Shown here: positions 11,371 to 23,674 of the stretch, piece by piece
Numbering within the stretch: position 1 is the first letter of the stretch
Layout: every line of letters starts with the position of its first letter
Assembly (NCBI RefSeq): GCF_043290135.1
Contig: NC_134703.1
Location: 116,160,505-116,224,504, forward strand
Direction: 5' to 3'
From: Rhipicephalus microplus
Taxonomy: Eukaryota > Arthropoda > Arachnida > Ixodida > Ixodidae
DNA: 64,000 nucleotides
Notes under the pieces: generated by a model
Told to the model about the DNA's origin: nothing
What the model saw: the letters and a program-made list of their open reading frames with translations, nothing else
The model's database searches: none
Translations under genes and position numbers: made by a program

Positions 11371-12109
11371 ATGAACATCCTCAAAGGTCCTTGCTAAGCG
11401 GCAAACATTTTCTCTGCCACAAAGTTTATTATTTATATTTTGCGATGTTTATTTGGTGGCTACGTTGATCAATAGAGAAGTTGCCCATCTTCCCGTTTTT
11501 TTTTTGCGTGCATTAGACTTTCGGGTGTTTTCACCAAGTTTCCCATTTTCAGATGAATAGTGAGGAGGAAGCATTGACTGCCAATTGTTAGAAAACGTAT
11601 GAGCCTGAAAAGATAGTACACCAGTATGAACGTTTCCAACCCCTGATGCACAAAATGAAGTTATGTATTATACAAGTCGCAATAAAAGCAATATCTTCTC
11701 CCGCATAAGAACTCCTGAAATAAGCAAGATAAATGAATGTTCATCATTCACTAATGAATTAATAGTCACCACGCCAACGTAGAAACGGTGCCTAGCATGA
11801 AATGTTTACTAGGTGTGTTCGTCCATGGTAAGAACAACATTTTTTTAACTCGCTCATGGAGAGAGGATGATATACTCTATTTGTTTTGAAGCACACTAAA
11901 CTGCACGTGGTCATTTCTCAACATACAACGACTCAACTTTACATAAAAAGCGAATAGAGGCTGCAAACATCAGTCATTACTTGTTCATTTTGATACCTCT
12001 CGGTGAATATTACTGGGTGCATAAAAGTTCCCACTGTTTTTCACGTCAGGTTCGAAGAAACATGACCTAGCTGCGTTGTTTACTTTTACCTGAGGTATGA
12101 GTGGGTAAT
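11371..12109. other. Intergenic, nothing recognised
   Basis: AT-rich DNA with no ORF over about 60 codons that resembles a protein, and no repeat shared with the rest of the window. The ttagaaatatgaac...gctaagcggc stretch at the left edge could form a weak stem next to family 1. Confidence 0.5.
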
Positions 12110-12162
12110 AAAAAATTGGCAGCATATCCACGGAGTGAATGATGGAGAGTGGGGCGAAGCAT

Positions 12163-12350
12163 TCATTCGTCCATTCGTTGTTGCTTCCGTCCATCCATGC
12201 GTCCGTCTGTGTGACTGTCCATGCGTCCATCCGCCTGTCCGTGCGTTCGTCTGTTCATGCGTCCGTCCCTGCGTTCGTCCATGCATCCGCCCCTGCGTCC
12301 GTTCAAGCGTCCATCCATGCATCTGTCTGTGTGTCCCTTCGTTCATCTAT
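12163..12350. repeat. 12-bp minisatellite of copy A
   Basis: Degenerate units of the type atgcgtccgtcc, with an underlying 4-bp period (cgtc/catc). The same array is present on the other strand in copy B (about 16962-17095) and, longer, in copy C (about 17325-17700). Several frames stay open on both strands because of the composition. Confidence 0.9.
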
Positions 12351-12395
12351 TCAACACTCGAAGTACCACCATTTTGCATCTTTTCATCATGTATT

Positions 12396-13676
12396 GGATG
12401 GATGGATGGATATGACTGTACCCTTTAGATCGGGAGGTGTCTAGCGCCACCAAGCTGTATTACTTAATGAACCAAAAACTACATTTATTTTTTTTTCTCT
12501 TTAAATAGTGAGGTTGAGGATTCGTAGTTTGCAGTGAAGGGTTTAATTTTCACTCGTGCCTTGACTTTTGCCACCAATCAGATAACCTCCTTCTAGTTAG
12601 TTCTACCCGCTTAAAGTCTATTTTGCCCTCCCTGTCCATAAACCCTAGTCCTGTGAACAACTCTGTGCCATCATCCTGAACTATGGGGTGAAGCCCTTTA
12701 CTGAACATTATCAAGTGTTCAGTAGTTTCTTCTTCCTCTCCACACGCACTGCATACCGTGTCTACCCCTTCGTATTTGGACCGATATGTCTTGGTTCGCA
12801 ATTCTCCCGTCCTTGCCTCAAACAGTAGAGAATTACCCCGAGTATTATCACAGATCCTTTCTTTAACAATTTCCTGCTTAAAAGTTCGATAGATCTCTAG
12901 TGCGGACTTCTTAATTATGCCAATTCTCCACATATCGGTCTCAGCTTCCTTCACCTTCTTCTTAACCGATAATTCTTTTTGGTTTGGTCTCCTGCTGTTT
13001 TCTAAGTAATTACCAGTCAATTTTCTGGTTCGCTTTCTTCATTTTGTATGGACATTCTTCATGTGCAAGAAGCTGAATACCTTCCTAGCCCAACGCTCCT
13101 CCCCAATTTCTCTCAATTGCTTCTCAAATTTTATCTTGCTGCTAGCTTCGCTGCCCTCAAATGAAGTCCATCCTATATCACCTTGTACTCCGTGATTTGG
13201 TGTATTCCCGTGAGCTCCTCAGGCAAGCCTATCTATTCCACGTTGCTTAGTTTCTAATCTTCCTTGAACTCCTGATCTCATGCACAAGAGCGCATTGCCA
13301 AACTTCAGACCAGGAACCATGACCCCTTTACATGTTTCTCTCAAAGCATCATACGTATTGTAATTCCACAGTGCCCTGTTTTTCATTACCACTGCATTCC
13401 TGTCACATTTGATCGTCACGTATCTTTCGTGTTACCTTAGGTACTCGGCCACATTGCTTATCCATTCACCCAGATATTTGTGTTTATCTGTTATCTCTAG
13501 CGTGACCTCCTGTATTCTAAGCTCACTACCTTCATTGTAATAAAAATCATGACTGCTGATTTTTCCTTACTGAATCTGAAATCTAACCTAACTCTCTCAT
13601 TACCGCAGATGTCCACGAATCTCTGCAAATCTTCCTTGTTGGCGGCCATTAGCACTATATCATCACCGTACATCCC
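12396..13676 (-). mobile_element. 5'-truncated LINE inserted into family 2 copy A
   Basis: The minus strand runs from inside RT motif C (YGDD at about 13660-13673) through the RT C-terminus to a 3' UTR and an (ATCC)n tail at 12396-12410. The host sequence in copy B passes without a break from tcatcatatatt to ccccatata. In copy A the same two blocks flank this fragment, so the insertion is bounded to within about ten bases. Truncation at the 5' end is typical of LINE target-primed reverse transcription. No clean target-site duplication is visible, though ccccatatag is repeated at the right junction. Confidence 0.82.
12550..13673 (-). pseudogene. LINE reverse transcriptase C-terminal fragment
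   Basis: It starts at the catalytic motif (MYGDDIVLMAANKEDLQRF; the usual YADD alanine is G). A frameshift near 13545 leads to the KHKYLGEWI block, and the frame then stays in one register to 12550, apart from TAA just after SNVAEYLR (~13435), TGA at 13219-13221 and a further stop near 13038. A zinc-finger-like stretch CSACGEEEETTEHLIMF has lost its last cysteine. RNase H is not evident, so this is a different LINE type from the I-group copies. The clade is not settled. Confidence 0.8.
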
Positions 13677-13922
13677 CATATAGATGCCCCATATAGAAGC
13701 ACCGCCATCCAGCGGATATTCCAAAGACTAAACGAGAGGTGACGCACGCACACTTTCTTACGGCTTGCGCTTCGGGGCTACTTCCCACCTTTTGCCACCT
13801 CGAGTTCATGGTATGTACTAGTTCATTGTATTCATGGAACTGCGGCTCAACGATCGCTAAACCTTTCTAAAACTAAGGAGGTTACACCCAGCGAGTATAA
13901 CGTAGCAATCCTTTCCTGCCAG

Positions 13923-14046
13923 ATAGTGCTCAATGTACATGCCAATGGCTGCTATAGGGGATCGCAGCGTGCGCGTTAACTAAAAGCCGAACGCTCCTGA
14001 CTCTCATTCCCCATTAGCAGCCATTGGCATGTACATTGAGCACTAT
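13923..14046. repeat. 31-bp perfect inverted repeat within family 2
   Basis: The left arm 13923-13953 and right arm 14016-14046 are exact reverse complements (atagtgctcaatgtacatgc... and its mirror), separated by a 62-bp loop. Copy B has the same palindrome at about 16353-16473, with one arm slightly degraded and shorter. The conservation in two copies shows it is part of the element. Confidence 0.92.
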
Positions 14047-14190
14047 TTTTTATGGTTCAACAACGCGCAGAAGAAACCTCTCACCGTCACCACCATGGAG
14101 GTCTAAACGTTATACTTGTTACATACTAGAACGGCTACTAGAGACGAACGGATGCTATTATAAGGAGCTTCGCCCCTTAAAAAACATATG

Positions 14191-15400
<1,210 letters not shown>

Positions 15401-15404
15401 GTAC

Positions 15405-15776
15405 CAGTGACGTACCATGCATTAATGGAACATTATCGGCTCGAAAGCAGGCCACGCCCCGCGTCCCGCCCCACAAGAGGTGAAGGCACCGACTACAGAC
15501 ACCTTCAAAGGAACACGTTCATCCATGGTGTACTAATGCGGCATATGAGGTCAACGCTGCATAGCTACATCTGCCATCACTGCAATCTGGCAGACACAGG
15601 CACAGCTCCTCATACAGTGCAAAGTCAACGTCCCAAGGCTACAAGCAGCAGCAACACAGGTGGATTCACACCTACTAAGTAAAGCGCCGGAAGCTACGAT
15701 CTCCCAGCCGCACCTGGTTGACCAGCGTCAACTCGTCGCTAGAGCCAGGTGGGCAGTCCAGGTCAGAGGGTTTCCA
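15405..15776 (+). pseudogene. Relic of a LINE ORF2 C-terminus
   Basis: The frame TYHALMEHYRLESRPRP through RHLQRNTFIH to SYICHHCNLADTGTA resembles the region after the RT in many arthropod LINEs, with a weak zinc-finger-like CxxC. After a frame shift near 15660, LLSKAPEATISQPHLVDQ and LVARARWAVQVRGFPK then a stop form the typical end of such ORF2 proteins. Roughly the last 120 residues are present and nothing of the RT remains. The assignment rests on pattern memory, not alignment. Confidence 0.6.
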
Positions 15777-16210
15777 AAATAAGGGACCCTCCCACCTTCA
15801 CTCAGAAGCTTTGCCGAATAATTGGTTTCTCTCTTTCTCTGCTTAAGAAACACGACTTCCCCCTAATCCACGCTCAAAGAAAACAAATGTTTATATTTGG
15901 GAAACGTCATATGTACTTGAAGTTATGGCTGCCGCAGTTGTAGCGACTAGTAACTCATTTGCACAGAAACTTCCAGTGCCTGAGTGCTGCGCAAACCACC
16001 AGTACATTGCAGGTGTCTCGAACCAAGCGAAACACCGATAACGCCTTACAATAAGCGAAGCCAGCAGCAGGGCTTCTGCCAGCCCTGCATGCGCACGAGG
16101 TCAGACCGAGGAGCCAGAGCGCCTGACGGAGGAAAAAAAAAAACGAGGTTAGACACGAATGGCTCGTGATATCAACAGACTCCTCGGTCACTTTCTTTCG
16201 TTCTCGATCT
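15777..16210. other. Intergenic, nothing recognised
   Basis: The part just after 15777 may be the 3' UTR of the LINE relic. The remainder has no feature I can support. Confidence 0.4.
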
Positions 16211-17140
16211 TTTAGGGGCGAAGCTCCTTCAAACAGCACCCGTTTGTCCCTCGTAGCCGTTGTAGGATGTAACAAGTATAACGTTTTGACCTCCAAGGTG
16301 GTGCCGGTGAGAGATTTCTTCTGTGCGTTGTTGAACAAAAATAAAATGAAATGTGTTCAATGTACATGCCAATGGCTGCTAACGGGGAATGAGAGTCAGG
16401 AGCATTTGGATTTTAGTTAACGCGCACGCTGCGATCCCCTATAGCAGCCATTGGCATGTACATTGAGCACTATCTGACAGGAAAGGATTGCTACGTTATA
16501 CTCGCTGGGTGTAACCTCCTTAGTTTTAGAAAGGTTTAGCGAGCGTTGAGCCGCAGTGCCATGAATACAATTAACTAGTATCTACCGGGAATGAACTCGA
16601 GGTGGCTAAAGAGGGGAAGTAGATACGAAGCGCAAGCCGTAAGAAAGTAAAAGCCGAATTCTCCTGTCTCTCATTTCCCTTTAGCAGCCATTGGCATGTA
16701 CATTGAGCACTATCTGACAGGAAAAGATTGCTACGTTTTACTCGCTGGGTCTAACCGCAGTGCCATGATTACAGTGAACTAGTATATACCGCGAACTCGA
16801 GGTGGTTAAAGGTGGGAAGTAGACCCGAAGCGCAAGCCACAAGAAAGTGTGCGTGTGCCACCTCTAATTTAGTCCCTAGAATGTCCTCTGGATGGCGGTG
16901 TTTTTATATGGGGAATATATGATGAAAAGATGCGAGATGGTGGTACTTGGAGTGTTGAATAGATGGACGAATGGACACACAGAGAAGTGCGTGGATGGAC
17001 GCATGAACGGACGCAGGGGCGGATGCATGGACGGTCACACAGGCGGACGCATTGATGGATGGAAGCAAGAACGAATGGACGGACGAATGCTTCGCCCCAC
17101 TCTCTATCATTCACTCCGTGGATATGCTGCCAATTTTTTT
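16211..17140. repeat. Structured repeat family 2, copy B (inverted relative to A)
   Basis: Starts at aggggcgaagctcctt (16213-16228) and ends with the reverse complement of copy A's left end (ctccgtggatatgctgccaatt). It contains the palindrome arms, the GGACG-type minisatellite and the gaactcgaggtgg body. It is not split by a LINE, so it serves as the empty-site reference for copy A. A partial tandem duplication (16443-16670 repeated at 16683-16850) is specific to B. Confidence 0.82.
16443..16850. repeat. ~240-bp partial tandem duplication in copy B
   Basis: Both halves begin with the palindrome arm agcagccattggcatgtaca (16443 and 16683), followed by tctgacaggaaa(a/g)gattgctacgtt and the gaactcgaggtgg block. 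They differ by scattered substitutions and a deletion in the second half, so the duplication is not recent. Confidence 0.85.
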
Positions 17141-17272
17141 ATCGATTACGCTGGCGGCTAAGCCACTCAGCGCAGGAATAGGTGCAAAAGATCTGTGGTT
17201 CTAAAAAAACTGATTAATCTTACTCTTACGTTCACATCGATTAGAAAGAAGTGTTACACGTTTGTCAGAAAA

Positions 17273-17949
17273 AACTCACAGCATATCCACGAGGTGTATG
17301 ATGATGAGTGAGAGCGAAGATTATGGGCCGATGGACACACGGACGAACAGAAGGACGCACGTGCGGAGGGATGGACGCGCGGACGAATGCATGGACGGAC
17401 GAATGGATGCACGAATGCGCGGGCTCACGCGCGGACGGACGCATGCGCGGGCGCATGGACGGACGGACGGACGGATGGATGGATGGATGGATGGATGGAT
17501 GGACGCAATGAAGCACGGTAGGCCTGATGCATGAACGAACGGGTGCAGGCACGGACGGACGGACACAGGGATGAATTGAATGAATCGATACTTGTCTGTT
17601 CATTCGTTCTTCCATCTGTCTTTCTGTCTGTCTGTGCGTGCGTCCATCCATCCATCCGTCCATGTGCCTATCCGTCCGTGCATGCGTCTATGCGTCCGAA
17701 CGCGTTCGAGAATGCAGACGGCGCGCGGGTAACACCGACGAGACGCGAGTAAAGGAAGCCGAGTGCAAGCGTCTTCAACCGCCCGCCGCTCTGCTTCACC
17801 ATTGGGAGAAGCAGGGATGGCTACTACGACGGACGCTGGGATAACCCACACCCTAAGGCCCACCGCGCTGCTTCGCCATTGGGAGAAGCAGGGATGGCTA
17901 CTACGACGGACGTGGGGATAACCCCCACTCTAAGGAGCTTCGCCCGTGA
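17273..17949. repeat. Structured repeat family 2, copy C
   Basis: The left end cagcatatccacgaggtgtatgatg and right end taaggagcttcgcccg match copies A and B. The orientation is that of copy A and opposite to B. The centre is an enlarged GGACG/CGTCC minisatellite that changes strand bias near 17580. The palindrome-containing body of A and B is missing. A 77-bp tandem duplication lies at 17791-17945. Confidence 0.75.
17791..17945. repeat. 77-bp tandem duplication in copy C
   Basis: The unit starting ctgcttc(a/g)ccattgggagaa occurs at 17791 and again at 17868 with few differences, each running through gggatggctactacgacgg. The second ends in the element terminus. Confidence 0.88.
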
Positions 17950-19015
17950 AAGTGTAATAATTTCAAGTACTTCGCACTCAACTGTGTGAGTGCTCTGAGC
18001 CATACCTGCTGTTTAGAACACATGTAGGGCAATTTGGAGTACGGCTTGCACTAGCGGAGAGCAAGTAGCTGTCCCATATTGCACTGATCACCAACCATCA
18101 CATCAAACATCCCTGTTTAGGAACACTTTATTTACAATATCAACGAAAAACAAAAAAATATTCATAATACTTCATTATTAAGAGGCATTTAGACATCGCC
18201 CAAATTACGTGCTGATGTCTACGTAGATGTGCCGGGTAACGGGCCATCTACGTGCCATTGCTCCAAATTACATGGCATACGTGGTATGCATGTACAAGAG
18301 AACACAAGGAGATTTCATGACACAATGAATACAATGGTACAACAATACGACAGATGCAATGAGACATAACATGTTAAAATCGAACCATAAACAGAAGTAC
18401 TTGACGGGTGCTGTTTAGCAGTACGTCGGTCGAAAAATGAGTTGAACTTTTGGTGTTCTACATTGAAGAAAGGGCAGGACCAATGCAGCAAAAACAGGTG
18501 CTCCCTTAAGGAGAAAAGCTTCTGAGAGAGGAATGTGAGGATCTTTCGTGTTATGTTTAGAAAAGGTATTTAACCATTTTGAGTACTTGGCACTCTACTA
18601 TGGGAGAGCATGAAAACGCCCTGTGGGCTTTGCACTTGATGAAGCCCTTTTGACTAAAGTTACCGCGTGAACGAGTTCACGAAACCCACGTAAACATGAC
18701 CGTGTAGTGCCCAACAAAACAAAAAGAGAAGTATTATAGTACACCGAACTTGCACAAACACAAACGATACATCAAAAAGAAGTAAATACAATGTAAAGCT
18801 CTTACAAATGAGCCCTAAAGTCTGCATCATCTCTCTGTATGTAAATGTGTGTATAAAATGTCCACGACGATTCATAGTACGATGTGCTATACTATGGGAG
18901 GGCATTAGCCTGTTCCGGCATACGCTAAGCCTCCAAAAGAATCAAGCTTGTTTAGAAAAAACTGGTAAATGATTTAGAGTACTTTGTACTGTACTATGGG
19001 AGAGCACTAGGCCAT
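17950..19015 (+). repeat. Cluster of ~60-bp dispersed repeats
   Basis: Five related segments start near 17950, 18014, 18550, 18864 and 18948. The best-preserved consensus is tgtttagaaaa, then ttgagtactt, then gcactctactatgggagagca. Copies on the other strand occur at 29392-29532 and 37757-37822. They are non-coding, and I know no family that matches. The intervening DNA has no recognisable gene. Confidence 0.65.
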
Positions 19016-20991
19016 CCCGGGGAAAAAGACGTGTCTCCTGTCTTTGTCGATATCATGATCTACACCGCACAATGTTACAAGAAAAACAGAGCCAATTCTA
19101 CGACGCAGTGCCAATAAATCCAATGAACGATAACATGCCAATAAAGGTAAACCTGAAAGGCCCACGCAGTTGGTCTGGCTCTACCTGCTGACATCATTAA
19201 CATATCTGATAGGTATTACGAACAAACTCAGCGCAAAAGATGGATTACGATAATATTTTAGTTTGCTCTCTGTTTTATAAATTTTCGTAGATGTTTGGAC
19301 ATGACCCGCTTTATTGAAACTAGACATGCAGACTTGAATGCTATCATACCAACATGCGATGGAGGTTACATGCTACCATACCTGCAAGCACAAATTGCCA
19401 CCCTCATCGACCTGGTAACTTCATCGTCACAATCCTACAAATCTGCGGTTACCTATGAAGGCAGGGAATCTTTGGGAGCCTGTTCTCTTGTTTTGCCAAG
19501 GGTCGTGGCTTCACACAACTTTTAAAAGTCTACGGGACGTTACTTTCACAGTTTCGAGATATTGTGATATTGATATGAGGCAAGTGAAAAAAAAATAAAA
19601 AAAGTATAGTTGATATTTCCGTCCTAGTATTCAGTAGAATAAGAAAGAAAGAAAATTCACCTACATCCTTACAGAAGTAGGTGAATGCTTACTGTACATT
19701 TATGTAATATAGCTTACACAATATCTCAATGTCTGACAGCTTTAGCACGATTTAGCGTGAATGCTCCCACGTAGACGCTTAGTGACACATATCAATTTGG
19801 AAGGCTGACATCCATAAGTAATGATTATACAAAGCTGTACGAAACGGTGAGAACGCGACCCAAGAAAGCGGTGCGACCGTCAAAAAAGCCACAACCGCTA
19901 GATCAAAAACTTTGTTTTATATCCAGCGGCCGCGGTGTATCCTCAAATACAGATGCCATTTTCTTACACATTCTCAGACCTGTGCGTACATATCAGGCAT
20001 ATTTTGATCCCTGTCGTAAATATACAGGCCTTGTGAAAAAAATTAGGTCTCTTTCTCAAACTGTTTGATTTTTCAGTGATCATCTTTCTGGCCCTAGCGA
20101 GACAAAATAGACGTATGAAGGAAGCCGAGTTCGCAGCTGTAAATAAATGTCAATGAAAACTTTCCCAGGAAAGAATGATTAGGCTTGACGAACGCTATAG
20201 CGTGTATACTCAGCGGGGTGCTAATGACAAAACAGGGACGACTTCCTACTTTTAAGAACTCACCGGGGAACTTTCCTTTGCAACAAGAATGCATCCTTTT
20301 AATCTTTAACAGAACACTCAATTCGCCAAAAGCGACGCAACGGTACTCTTGAACTATCGTATCAAAAGCCTATATACAAATGAAGACCTGAGTAAGCGAC
20401 AATCATCACTCGTGGGCACAAGCATTCTGGTTTTCTGTTATAGATTTAGGCAAACAGTTTTTTCAATACTGATTTCCGAGAGTCAATGATAGATGCCGCT
20501 TTTCGTAGGAAATATGCAAGGATAGGCTGGGTAGACTTCTATCGCTCGTTGTAGCCACAGAAATTTCGCGGAAAGTGCTGATTGAGGATTGCTCATTAGA
20601 CGATGCCGTTAAAGGACGCACTTTCATCGCACAGCAAAATTTTTTTTTCAGTACAATGACAGTTGCTTCTCATCGCTAACGGAGCATGTAGTTGGTGAAA
20701 AAAGAACAAAAACTAATAACCAACACGATTACCGTAACGAACGTACAATCTTTTAAATAGCCTCTGACACAGTGATATTTTAGCACTTGTTTTCAAAGCT
20801 TATTGTTTAGTCGATGGTCTAGTGAGTGAATCAAGTAGGGTATTATTGAACTATTGAACGTGACAGTTATCACAGTTTGTTTTTCAATGTCTGGTTTTTG
20901 TTATGTAAGCTTCACGTATACAACACTTCGAAGACACTTGCGCTTCACCTTCAAAAGTATAAAACGTGACAGCTTGATCGGGCCTCATTTA
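19016..20991. other. Intergenic, no recognisable gene
   Basis: AT-rich DNA with ORFs under 80 codons. A small hairpin with 10-bp arms (attcacctac at 19655-19664 and its complement at 19677-19686) is the only structure that stands out. Confidence 0.5.
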
Positions 20992-21390
20992 CAGTGTGAA
21001 TTTTTATGAAAGGGAACACGGGAATGCGTGGCTTGCGTGCTCCGGCGGCTGCAGGCAGCGGATTCAAACGGGAGCGAGAGCAACCACAGACTCCTTTCGC
21101 GTCATATCGCGGTGAGCAAAACAACCATTCGTTGCTGTTATGAAACCAGTGGCAAGATTGTGACCCTCTCCCTCTTCAAGGCATATACGCGAGAGCCAGT
21201 AATCACCTTGAAAGGGGATAAGTTGAAATCTTGAGGTTCTATATCAGCAACGAGTGGTTGTTTTGCTCACCGCGAGATGACGCGAAAAGAGACTGTGATT
21301 GCTCTCGCTCCTGTTTGAACACGCTGCCATCAGCCGCCGGAGCGCGCAGGCCATGCGCTCCCGTGTTCCCTTTCATAAAAAGTGACACTG
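20992..21390. mobile_element. Foldback (long-TIR) element with TA flanks, MITE-like
   Basis: The left arm (about 20992-21143) and right arm (about 21247-21390) are imperfect reverse complements over ~145 bp, for example ggtgagcaaaacaaccattcg and its mirror. They are separated by a ~100-bp spacer. The ends read CAGTGTG...CACTG, each next to a TA dinucleotide. This fits a non-autonomous Tc1/mariner-type element that duplicated TA. There is no transposase; it would need one in trans. Confidence 0.8.
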
Positions 21391-23674
21391 TACATTGCCT
21401 ACTCAATCGCTTTACCAGGCATGAATTTTAGGTAGATGCTTCAGCCTTGTCGCAAGGAAATGAACGACCGTGCACTTTACATAAACCCTTTTAAACTATC
21501 CTAGGATGTTTATTGCAAGCAAAGCTACGGAGTTGCCACTATGCCATAAATCTTCCTTCTGCAAATCAGGAAAGGGCCCGGACAGCAGGCTTGCATAAGG
21601 GAACACACGAACCTGCGGAGGAGCTCTTATTGTTGATGCTTTTGTTTAAGGGGGCGCTTTCAGTGTGCGAGCACTCTGTAATAGGTGATCCTTTAAAAAA
21701 CTCTGGCGCTATTTCACACGTCGGCGACGCAATTATTCAAGCGTCTAGGAGACCCTTCTCAACACACGGCGTTCATATTCTATTGTTCTCAGAAGTACAT
21801 TCAAGCATGATCGTGGTTCTGTGGCAGAACGCCTGCTTCGGGGCGTGGAAGGTCTGAATTCCCTGCTAAGTTCAACGGAATGTTTTCATTAATACTTTAC
21901 TGTGCATCTTCCACGACTCTTCTCTGCCGAACAACGCTGATTTTTCACTGCAAACCAATAATGGCGACAATGAAAGTTTTGCAAAACAAGTTCTCTAACG
22001 TTATCACTAATGTGAATAAATACAAGAATCATGGGTCACAAGAACTAGGTTATTCTGTCGTGCGCCAAGTGTGTATGCGGATTTACTCCAATATCTTTTT
22101 ATTATTACCTACATTACCACAAAACGTATGCTTGGCAACCTTAATCGAAAATGAGCAGAGAAGCCCTTTAAGTGATTCTACTGCACGCCAAGCGAACGTT
22201 GCTTGAGAGTAAATGTACAACCTTGTATTTCTGCAACAACACAAAAGAAAAACCCGCTGTGTAAAATAAGACACTAATAGGTTCATCAAACACCTACTAT
22301 GAAAGATATGACTTCGCACAATAGGCGATGTAGTGCTACGTATCAATAATAAATAGTCAATGAACCTACAATACCCAGCTCCTTTCCAGAAGCGTGTATA
22401 GTTGTGAGCTATACACAGCTAATGAGAAACACCCATGCATATTCACCATTCTCATGATGAATGTGGTGGCAGTAAATGGAAGCAGTGTTGCATGCCTCGA
22501 ATAGACGAGATAAGTAGAGCTGGAGTTGACTATAGCTGCAAGCGAAAGTGGTGAATAGGCTCCTCATTATTATTCTCACAGCGTTTTGCCATTCTAGCTT
22601 GACAATAAAATGAAAAGAAATGAAAACTTTCTTCACGGCTTCAGGGCATACATCATTGAGGTATAAGTTTGTGCACGGTAAGAATAGGCCTTTGTTTTGT
22701 ATTTCGGGCCCGCAACTCTGCCCGCATCGGGTTTATGTACGTCCCACCGTCCTCCCCCCTTTCTTATTTTAGATTCTTTGTAAAGAAGTTAGGAGCACCT
22801 TAATGGCTTGCAGCGGAAAAAATCCCAGCATTTTAACGCTCTTACAAATGGGCCGGAATTGAAATCTGGGAACCCCAGTGCACTAGTTAGAAAAATAATT
22901 AAAATAATATATAAAGAGTGGCTGGGAGATAGATATAGGGAGAGAGAGACAGAAGCCACTAGAAACTGCGCATCGTGAAGAGGTGCCACTGACACCATGT
23001 GTCAAGCAATCAGCGAAAAAGTAAAGAGACCCAGCAGAAAAGCGGATGGAACATTGACACTTCTTATGTGAGTGCTGGCGCTTCAAGATTGAAGCAAGAA
23101 ACTTGCGCGTAACGCGAACACAGAAGGGCCATTTTAGATAGCGTAGACAGTAAAAATAAAAATGAAGACGGAGAGGTGCCTTCGCACCTACGACGGTATT
23201 GCGTTCGTTGTCGCACTCCACGAGTTGACAACGTTCTCAGTTACGCGGTAAACTTTAAAACCCAAAGAAACAGTACAGTGTAGAGAAACGAGTGTTTTCT
23301 AGAGCTTTACGCGGCGCAAAAGGTGTCGCCGACTCGAGAAAGAAAAGTATAAACTGTCGTTCTGAGCCTGAAGATAAAGCGCTGTATACTTCCAGTAATT
23401 GCCAAGACTCAACGCTGCTTTCCTGCCCACTGTTTGGTTTTAAACTGCCGCTGTTCGTAACAGATAGGAATTCTTGGGACACATGGTATATGTGTGAGAC
23501 GAGTTCATTAGAAGACTGTACACTTTGGCGGTACTCTGTTGCTCGCACTGGAGCTACTACTACTATGAGTGTGTTGCACGATGTTTTCTTTAAACTCGAA
23601 AGAAAAAAAAAGAAATAACGGAGGAAGAAGGCAGCAGAACCCTCAAAGATGGGCATATAACTTGCTGTTAATAT
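21391..23674. other. Intergenic, no recognisable gene
   Basis: ORFs up to 133 codons (23255-23656, minus) have no family resemblance. Short purine runs occur near 22938. Nothing else is supported. Confidence 0.5.

Larger units (their letters stand above)
12110..14190. repeat. Structured repeat family 2, copy A (split by a LINE)
   Basis: The left end reads ggcagcatatccacggagtgaatgatggagagt, then ggggcgaagc (12151-12160). A 12-bp minisatellite follows, then a body, then the right end aaggagcttcgcccctt near 14171. Copy B (16211-17140) has the same blocks in inverted orientation. By comparison with B, the body of A is interrupted by a LINE fragment at 12396-13676. Both ends carry gcttcgcccc or its complement, which can form a hairpin around a TTC/GAA loop. 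It encodes no protein. Confidence 0.8.

Noticed and set aside
12135..12444. Overlapping Cys/Pro/His-rich ORFs on both strands, and similar ones at 16869-17161 and 17262-17863
   Set aside because: They arise from the 12-bp CGTCC/GGACG minisatellite, which is stop-poor in several frames.
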